In this document: one piece after another, positions 17,779 to 24,576 of the stretch
How the letters are laid out: each line of letters begins with the position of its first letter
Position numbering within the stretch: position 1 is the first letter of the stretch
Source: Linderina pennispora
Taxonomy: Eukaryota; Kickxellomycota; Kickxellomycetes; Kickxellales; Kickxellaceae
Direction: 5' to 3'
DNA: 24,576 nt
NCBI RefSeq assembly: GCF_002104995.1
Contig: NW_024468404.1
Span: 1 to 24,576, forward strand
The notes under the pieces: model-generated
Seen by the model: the letters and a program-made list of their open reading frames with translations, nothing else
Database searches by the model: none
What the model was told of the DNA's origin: nothing
Position numbers and translations under genes: made by a program

Positions 17779-20299
17779 ATGGAGCGGGCACCATACAATA
17801 ACCCGAGACAGCAGCAGCAGGGCGGCAGTGCATCAGCAGACAGGGCATTATGCAGGCAACGGCAGCAGCGGTGGGCAGCAGAGCAGTAGTGTGGGATATG
17901 CAGGTCGCAACAATGACATGTACCGGTTTGGGTCAGGCCCGTCGACGAGCAACAGCAGCTCGTATGAGACGGCGTTTTACAACGAGACGGGCAGCAACTC
18001 GTCGTATCACTACTACCGGTACGAGTCGGGCAATCGTGGGAGCGCGTACGACGGCGACAAGGGGGCGGGGTATATGGGTGGGCCCGGGCGGGTACGCACA
18101 CGCACACGCGTCGGGGTCAGCGACGGCATCGGCGCCGATCGTGCAGACGGTGTCAAAGCTGAACGAGGAGGCGCGGCGGGTGCATTGCTACATCTCGGAC
18201 TCTGTGGACTCGGCACTGGAGGAGGACGCAATGCAGCCGCTGATGCCGGCGGTATTTCGGCCAATAGCGCGAGCCAGCGAGCTGCCGTTCTGGCGGCCGC
18301 CGGCGGTGATGCAATCAGACCCGCACTACCACACTAGTGCCGCACATTCTCGCAGTACGCGGCAGCGGGGGCTACTGCCGGGCCGCACGCGCGGCAGGCG
18401 GGCGTGGGAGCGGCAGACAATGCAGAGCAAAACAACAACAACACAGCATTGGCAGGCGGGCGGTGGTGACCTCTGTTTCCTCTCCTGGATTTTACGGCGC
18501 GCAGCAAAGAGCCCCACGGAATAGCATGCCGACGATCAACTCGCTCCTGTCCTCGCCACAGACGTCGGCCATTGCACTGCCGGCCGATTCATTGCGCTGG
18601 CGGCTCCGGGCGAGTGGCGGCAGCGTTGGGCAAGAGGACAGCAGCGGCTGAGTACGCATACGAGACTGGCGGCGGTCTGGCGCTTGACGATGGCGAGGAC
18701 GATGACGACGATGACGACGAGGTGGATGGGCGCACCCAGACGTTGCACCGTGAAATGAAGCTGGCGCCGCTGCATGGCCGGTACTCAGGAGCCGGCAAAG
18801 ACACGTGAGTCGATGTCGATCTCGGCGCTGGTAGGCGAGTCCAACATCAGCCTGCCGGGCATTGGTAGCCTGGGGCGCTGGTGGGCAGCGAGTCGCGCAA
18901 GCGGCGCGCGAGGTAGAAGCCCCGGAGCCGATGACAGCGCACAAGGCGGCTCGCACGGAGACGGTGGGACTGGATGGCAGCAACCCAGGTGGTGATCATG
19001 TGCTATCCATGCCGCAGTGGCTCAGAAGTCGTAACGGCGGCGAGAAGCGGTTCCTGTGCCCGCCGCCGGCGGTGCTGATGGCGGGCGCCTGGGCGCAGCG
19101 CACGTGCAGCGCACCACTCGCCGATGGTTCCTGTCGGTGACGACCGACGGCGGCGAGCGGCTGGCACGGCAGAGACCGGCAAGAAGGCACGGGCGTCGTC
19201 GAGCGCCATGCGCCGCTGGAGTGCCACACGACATTCAACAGCCGCAACGTGGCGCTGTTCAAGAGCCTGCACGTGACGGGGATGCAGAAGGCCAAGAGCT
19301 TCCGGCTGCGGCTGGACCTGATGGCGCCGGCGGCCGTGGGGGCTGGGGTGTTATGCATCGCTGGAGTCGGATCCGGTGGCAATCATCTCGAAGCCCAGCA
19401 AGAAGACGGCCAAGGCCCGCAACCAGACGTCGTGTATCCGCGGCGGGTCGCTGGTGTCGCTGTTCCACCGCATCAACTCGCAGACATTCCGCACAAAGTA
19501 CCTGAACGTCGACCACAGCAGCGGGCGGTGGGTCGCGCAGAGCCACAACTGGTCGCCGTTCAAGGTGGTGGTGGTGGGCGGCGCCGGCGACGGGGCCCTG
19601 TACTACGGCGCCGAGATTGTGCTGGTGGAGACGCGCCGCAACTTTGCGTCGCCGGTGATGGTGATCCACAAGGTCGAGCGCGGCCGCCTGGTGCCCAACG
19701 CGCGGTCGCCGGTCAGCCAGATGCAGAAGGTCGCGCTGCAGGTCAAGGCCCCTGGCGAGCCGCGCTTCCTCAAGGCCGACGTCGGCCACTACAGCCAGGC
19801 CGGCGAGGGCCTGCGGTTCGACGACCCCGACGGCTCGCCCGAGCTGACCTTTGCCGCCATCGACGGGGCGCTGCTGACGCGCACGCGCACGCGCGACCTG
19901 GCCGATGGCACCGGTGTCGAGATCGACGATTTCTTCTGCTGGACGATCGTTGGCATTGCCGGCTTCTCGTACTCGTACTCGGCGCCGCGCGCTGCTGTCC
20001 AGAGCATCAACCCGATGCCCCGTCTGGCTGCCCCGCCCACCGTCGCTGGCCGGACGCTGCAGCTGCAGATTCGTGGCTTCGAGCGCATGCAGGTGCTGGT
20101 GGGCGACCTGGCGCTGCCATGCGAGGCGGATACATGCCATAAGGGCGATAGTGTTATGGTTGTGGCCCAAGTGCCGCCGGCTTGCGATGGCGGAGTGCTG
20201 GCCGTGCGCAGGGACGACGGTGTTGTGTTCCATCTCAAGTGGCGGATTGTCTGTGCCGCCGCCAACGTGCAGGTTGAGCCCTGCAATCTCGAAATATAA
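17779..20299 (+). CDS. CSL (CBF1/Su(H)/Lag-1) family transcription factor, first half with many frame breaks
   Basis: The start is taken as MERAPYNNPRQQQQ at 17779; the end is certain (TAA 20297-20299). The long N-terminal part is low-complexity (Q, G, S, N and Y-rich, plus an acidic DDGEDDDDDDDEVDG run near 18685-18730), as in fungal class-F2 CSL proteins. The DNA-binding part follows: EKRFLCPPPAVLMAGAW (about 19041-19095), the hallmark of the Rel-homology N domain, then FNSRNVALFKSLHVTGMQKA (about 19232-19290). The beta-trefoil starts SDPVAIISKPSKK (about 19366-19405) and includes RGGSLVSLFHRINSQTFRTK. A Rel-homology C domain closes it (TLQLQIRGFERMQVLVGD, about 20053-20110). CSL proteins bind GTGGGAA and act as repressors or activators. 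About nine 1-nt shifts occur between 17820 and 19370; 19370-20299 is clean. Whether these are sequence errors or a pseudogene cannot be decided here; the clean, conserved 3' part favours error. Confidence 0.85.
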
Positions 20300-20465
20300 C
20301 CTCTTCTCTCCCCCTCCCTTACAAATTCCAACATTTCTTAACCCCACCCGTGATTGCGTGATTGGCACAGAATTAGCGCAGAAAAAAAAGGACTATGGCT
20401 ATCCTGGCTTCCGATCTAAGCGCTTCAGCTGTATCTTATTTCTGCTTTTCCACTTTCAAATAGAA

Positions 20466-21827
20466 ATGTTCTCCGAGGTCGTTGCTGTCGGCACAAAGAG
20501 CGGCGTGCAGGTATATGACCTGCGCCGGGGCACCAAGCTCGCGCAGGCCATGGCCGTGCCCACGCAAACCTTCGTTCTGACGCCCACATACATCCTAGCC
20601 GCAAGCTCGGCGAAGCCGCTCGCCTACATATACGCATTGAACCGCGGCGACTCGTCAGCCAAGCACACATTCCCCCTGCCCGAGCCGCTCACAGTCCTGC
20701 ACGCAATGAACGACGGCAAGTACATTGTGGGCGGGAGCCAGTCGGGGCGGATCTTGGTGTGGATGGCGGCGACAGGGCAGCTTCTGAAATCCTGGGATGC
20801 GCACTACGGCTCGGTGACCTGTCTGAGCAGCGACCACGACGTGTGCTGCTCGGGTGGCGAGGACGCGGCAGTGCATGTCTGGGTTCTGTCGCAGGCACTG
20901 GCAGCCCAGGAGAGCGTGGCGCCCCTGGCCAGCATGGCCGACCACACTATGCCTATCACCGCCATATCCGCTATGTCTGGCGTGCTGGCGGGTCGCGGCC
21001 GCGTGGTGTCGGCGGCCCGCGACCAGACGTGCAAGGTCTGGCAGGTCAATGTGCAGCGGGGAGAGGGCAGCTATACGGGCAATGCATGTGTGCTGGCGAC
21101 GCTGCTGTTCCCGGCGCCAGTCAACGATGTGGCAGTGGATAGCCAGCAGACGCGCGTCTTTGCAGCCACTGCGTCGGGCGTCTTCCAGACCAACCTGTAT
21201 CAGTCGGCCGCGGCGCTTGTGGATGTGGTGGCCGAGCCGCATAAGGAGTTTCCGCACGCAGAGAATGTCAGCTCGGTGGCTCTGAGCATGGACGGCTCGG
21301 TTCTGGTGGCCATGGGCGATTCGGGTCTGCGCGTCTGGGATGTGGCCAGCCGCCAGTGCGTGCGCACCGTGGCCGACCGGCAGATGGCGGCGGGGACGGC
21401 GGGGAAGCTGCGCGTGATGCTTGCCCCTGCGCAGCTGGGCGGCCCGTCCTCCACGACTACTGTGGGCTGTGCGCGGCCGGCGACAGCGCAGCAGCTGGGC
21501 GCGGCGCGGATCTCCGAATTCTCCTTGCTGCCGCTGCAGCGCTTGGAGCGCCGGAGCGGCGATGCCGAGCACGGCCTTTGCCGCCACTATCAAGACGCAG
21601 CTGCCGGACTCGACTCGGGACATGGAGCGGTTCCTGGCCAATGCTGTGCAAACCCGCGATATGCAGATGGTCCGGCGCCTGGCTCCTGGCAGCGGTGGCG
21701 AGCAGCGCGTGGCTGAGCTGACGCGTCTGGTGGGCCGCCTCGAGGAGCACCATCGGCGCACCGCCGCCTCAACGACGAGCTGTACCAGGGCGCCGTGACG
21801 GAATGGCTGGCTGCCCGCCAAAAATAA
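20466..21827 (+). CDS. IPI3: Ipi3/WDR18-like WD40 pre-rRNA processing factor, two compensating 1-nt breaks
   Basis: Ipi3 forms the Rix1 complex with Ipi1 and Rix1/Ipi2, acting in ITS2 removal and maturation of pre-60S particles in the nucleus. The N-terminus (MFSEVVAVGTKSGVQVYDLR) and YIVGGSQSGRILVWMAATG, DHDVCCSGGEDAAVHVW, RVVSAARDQTCKVW and VLVAMGDSGLRVWDV are WD repeats with typical GH/WD spacing. The C-terminal helical dimerisation tail reads MERFLANAVQTRDMQMVRRL, RVAELTRLVGRLEEHHRR and finally LNDELYQGAVTEWLAARQK, ending at TAA 21825-21827. To read through, an extra base near 21562 and a missing base near 21760 are required. They cancel, so total length (1362 bases, about 453 residues) stays a multiple of three. 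It starts 166 bases after the CSL stop. Confidence 0.87.
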
Positions 21828-21941
21828 ACCTCCCCTTTATGTCATTAATCCACTTTGTTTCTCCCACCCCCTCCGCTTTTCCAATTTCGTCACTTGCTCA
21901 TCTCTAACTTTTATTACCTTTTTTTTCAATTTTGCTACAAA

Positions 21942-22741
21942 ATGGCCACCGCCGCTGCCCAGACACGCTCCTCACAGTTCACGGTTGGCAAGCTGGACGC
22001 CGGCATGGCAATGCTGCTGACCGAGGACTACCAGCTGATAGAGTTCCCCTCGGTGCTTTTGCCCAAGGGCGTGGCCCTGGGCTCAGTCGTGACCATCGAC
22101 GTGCGCCGGGACGGGCGACCGAGAAGCGCCAGCGCACCGACTTCCGCACCCTGCAGGACCAGATTCTTTTGCAATTCGGCACCCAGTCGCCGCAGCCGCC
22201 GCAAATCCGCGTAGCCCACACCACACAGACCTGGGTCGTGCTTGAATGGGAGCCGCTGGAGCTGGCCACGGCCGAGCTGCGCTCCCTGCACCTGTACCGC
22301 GACAGCCAGCGGCTGTTCCAGCCGATGCCGGCGACCCTGGATGCGGCCAACGCGCAACGCGCGATCAAAATCACCGGCCTCGATGTCAACCAGGAGTACG
22401 ACTTTAAGCTCGAGATGCGCACCTCCGCCGGCCGCCTGTTCTCGAACTCTGTGCATGTCAAGACCCATGCGCTGACCGATCTGAGCGGCGTCTGCGTGTG
22501 CTTTGGCGAGTGCGAGTCGCTTGAGGAGGTCGAGAACCTGAAGGCTGCTGTTGACCGCATTGGCGCATCGTGGGTCGACACTGTCTCTCTCAACGTCACC
22601 CATTTCATCGCCAGATACGCTACCGGCCCCTCATACGACCACGCGCTGGCTCTCAATATCCCGGTCGTCAAGCCCGGATGGCTGCTGGCCTGCGAAGCCA
22701 ACAATAAGCTACAGCCAGCAATCCAGTTCTATCTGTCATAA
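21942..22741 (+). CDS. CHS5: Chs5-like exomer subunit (FN3 + BRCT), one 1-nt break near 22113
   Basis: Chs5 is the scaffold of exomer, the Arf1-dependent trans-Golgi coat that exports selected cargo such as chitin synthase Chs3. The N-terminus [20 protein letters not shown] plus [18 protein letters not shown] is the dimerisation/cargo-adaptor region. [20 protein letters not shown] links to an FN3 domain ([20 protein letters not shown] to [22 protein letters not shown]), followed by a BRCT domain ([26 protein letters not shown] to [19 protein letters not shown]). The frame slips by one base in a GGG run at 22113-22115; restoring one base gives about 266 residues. The protein ends immediately after the BRCT, lacking the long low-complexity C-terminal tail of the 671-residue yeast protein. 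The ATG context aaaATGG and a T-rich leader support the start. Confidence 0.9.
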
Positions 22742-23126
22742 ATGCGCTCCCCTTCTTGCACCGCTGCATCACATCGATACCACTCTGCGACGTATCATTT
22801 ACCTAAAATGACATGCTATTTGGAGCATCGAAGAAAGAAAGCAGCTGCGGTGCCTGGTTTGGATGTTATGTAATGGAAATAATATTAGAAAACTGAAGGA
22901 ACGAAGGGTGGAAAAGGAGGAGTGGAATGATGTTAACATTAGTATTGCTCTCGATAGTGTTAGGATAAGGTAGTCAGTGGTGGTTATGTGCGGAATGTTA
23001 ATGAAGAGGGGAGGGGGAGAGCATTGCGAAGGAGAAGTTGAAGAAATACTGCTGTACTTTTTTATTGCTGCGGCTGCCTGCCATGCAAGGAGGCCCTTGT
23101 GTATCAAGGGTGCTGGGAGTAAAGCC
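22742..23126. other. Convergent 3' region between CHS5 (+) and right-edge gene (-)
   Basis: 385 bases between two stop codons. AT-rich, with short purine runs (for example a GGGGAGGGGG-type tract near 23010-23020). It probably holds both 3' UTRs and polyadenylation signals. No gene was recognised. Confidence 0.4.
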
Positions 23127-24576
23127 TCAGCTCTGCTGCGAGTCAGACACTGCCGTTCCCACCAGCACACCGCTCGAAGCTGCTGCCATGGGGTCACTCA
23201 GACCAACCATGCTTGCTGCTGCGGGCGTGCTGATCCTGTCGACACTTTTGCTGCTGGTACCGTCGCCTCCATCTGTACCATCGCCGCTGCTGCTTGTTGC
23301 TGTCCAGTCCATGCTGGTATCCGACTCGTGGGTGCCGCCAGGTGTCATGAACGCCGACGATATATTCTGCTGCTGCTGCGACTGCGACGGGTTGCTCCAG
23401 TCAAAGCACCAGTCCATCGCCTGCGCCTCACCGGCCTCCGCCGTGGGACCCAGGCTGCTGCCTGGCGACTTGGAGCTGCTGCCTGCTCCTTGCTGCAGCA
23501 ACTCTAGCGCGTGCGGATCGAGTCCCAGAGACGCCCCAAACCCAGCTGCGCCCTGCTGCCGTTGCTGCTGCAATGGCTGGCTCGTCGTGGCTCCCTGCTG
23601 TGCTGCCGCGCTCGCATTGCTCATGGCATTGAACAGCGCCATCACCATATCGTCGTTCGCCATGTTCATATCGATGGCCAGCCCTGTCGACGACCCCAGT
23701 GGGGCCCAGCTGGTGCTGAGCTGTTGCTGCCCGACGCTGATGTCGCGTCAGCCATCGACACCTCCGCGTCGTTATTTCCGCCACCAGACTCACTGGCGTT
23801 GCTGCGAGCTGTCGTCTCGCTGCCCATCCGGAAATCGTCGCTAGCGCCGCTGCTGGTCTTCAGCTTGCTGCTGCCATTCTTCGCCTCGCTCACAAGCCCA
23901 AGCATCTGGTTTGCTGGTAGTTCGCTCCCATCATTGTCATCTGCGAGAGTGGCGATGGAGGCGCCCCGGCTGCATCTGCAAGCAGGCGGTGGTTCCCAAA
24001 CACGTCGCCGTTGGCAAACGCGTTGTTCATCGCCAGCGCCAGATCCGCGTCGGACTCGCGCGCATGAAGGCTCCGGGCGGTGCTCCGCCGAGTGGTGTCA
24101 CGCTGTCGTTAAGCCCAATCAGCGAGGACGACGACGACGGCGTGTGGAAGTGCCCGTTGAACGAGTCGCGCGATGTACGCCGCAAGCTGTTGACGTACCA
24201 GTACGGCGACGGGCTCATCTGCGGGCTGTTGACGTGCGGGCTGCCCGCTACTGCCGCCGCAATAGGCGTGACCTGGTAAGGTGCTGTCCTGCGGATATGG
24301 CTCGACGATGTGCGGTGGCGAAGCGGCAGCGAGGCCGACATTGGCGGTGTCTGTGAGATCCCAAGTCCGGCTGAGCTACTGCCGCCGCTGCTGCTGCCGC
24401 CGCCCTGGGCATTAGCTATGCACTAGCTGGTGGGTGGTGTAGCGACGTAGGCGTTTCCACCCATCAGCACATTGGGATCTCCAGACGCCGACATGTCTGC
24501 CATCCAACATCACTCATGAGCTGCTGATCACGTCCCATTGGCTGCTGCCATCGCTGCTGCTGCTGCAACTGCACTG
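23127..24576 (-). CDS. Probable transcription regulator, Q/S/G/P-rich C-terminal part, runs off right edge
   Basis: Only the C-terminal region is inside the window, ending TAVSDSQQS at 23127. The inferred chain is rich in Ser, Gly, Gln, Asn and Ala, with CAG-encoded Q runs (VQLQQQQRWQQP near 24570-24535, NPSQSQQQQN near 23390-23360). It also has phosphorylation-like segments (HVNSPQMSPSPYWYVNS near 24240-24190, LRRTSRDSFNGHF just after) and acidic/Trp motifs (AMDWCFDWSNPSQ near 23425-23390, SDTSMDWTA near 23320-23295). Such composition is typical of activation domains of fungal transcription factors; no DNA-binding domain is visible. At least three 1-nt breaks occur (near 24480-24500, in an A run near 23910, and near 23690). 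It converges with CHS5. I do not recognise the family. Confidence 0.55.

Noticed and set aside
19259-20368. 369-codon open frame on the minus strand
   Set aside because: Antisense to the beta-trefoil and C-terminal domains of the CSL gene. The sequence is Arg/His/Ala-rich, as expected of a shadow frame.
20655-21821. 388-codon open frame on the minus strand
   Set aside because: Antisense to the WD40 gene IPI3; no domain recognisable.
23038-23844. 268-codon open frame on the + strand rich in Cys, Ala and Leu
   Set aside because: It is the complement of CAG/GGC-rich codons of the right-edge minus-strand gene; the Cys runs come from antisense polyQ/Ala.
1-24576. CRISPR arrays, rRNA genes or bacterial insertion sequences
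   Set aside because: No regularly spaced direct repeats and no rRNA-like stretches were seen; gene content and introns are eukaryotic.

Overview
The window looks like a compact nuclear segment of an early-diverging fungus, most plausibly Zoopagomycota/Kickxellomycotina (Coemansia or Linderina-like). This placement is inferred. It rests on fungal-type genes (a Chs5 exomer subunit, an Ipi3 ribosome-assembly factor, an HXT-type sugar transporter), a CSL/Su(H)-type transcription factor and a queuosine-salvage enzyme. Both of the last two are absent from budding yeast but known in earlier-branching fungi. Spliceosomal introns of 100-143 bp with CTRAY-like branch points are present in the one gene where introns could be resolved.

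Left third (1-7888): four cytochrome P450 genes lie head-to-tail on the + strand. The first is cut by the window edge and carries about four 1-nt breaks, the second carries about ten, the third has one, and the fourth is intact. Between the second and third lies a relic of a TnpB/Fanzor-like (IS605 OrfB-type) nuclease gene. It retains the RuvC-I and RuvC-II regions but has lost the zinc finger and RuvC-III.

Middle (7926-15067): FRG1 (-) and QNG1 (+, queuosine 5'-phosphate N-glycosylase) are divergent and share a 308-bp promoter gap. QNG1 converges on a four-exon MFS sugar transporter (-), whose reading frame is restored completely by three GT-AG introns. After 1.5 kb without a recognised gene comes a PDCD2/Tsr4-like ribosome-assembly chaperone with a MYND zinc finger (+).

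Right part (15068-24576): a 2.7-kb non-coding stretch with a strong purine-to-pyrimidine switch leads into a CSL-family DNA-binding protein gene (+), followed closely by IPI3 (+) and CHS5 (+). A Q/S/G-rich probable regulator (-) runs off the right edge.

A dominant feature is the large number of +/-1-nt reading-frame breaks, often in short homopolymer runs. They are dense in P450-1, P450-2, the nuclease relic and the first half of the CSL gene, and single or few in P450-3, PDCD2, IPI3, CHS5 and the right-edge gene. P450-4, FRG1, QNG1 and the transporter have none. Because unrelated housekeeping genes are hit, consensus (assembly) error is the leading explanation there. For P450-1, P450-2 and the nuclease relic, real decay is equally possible.
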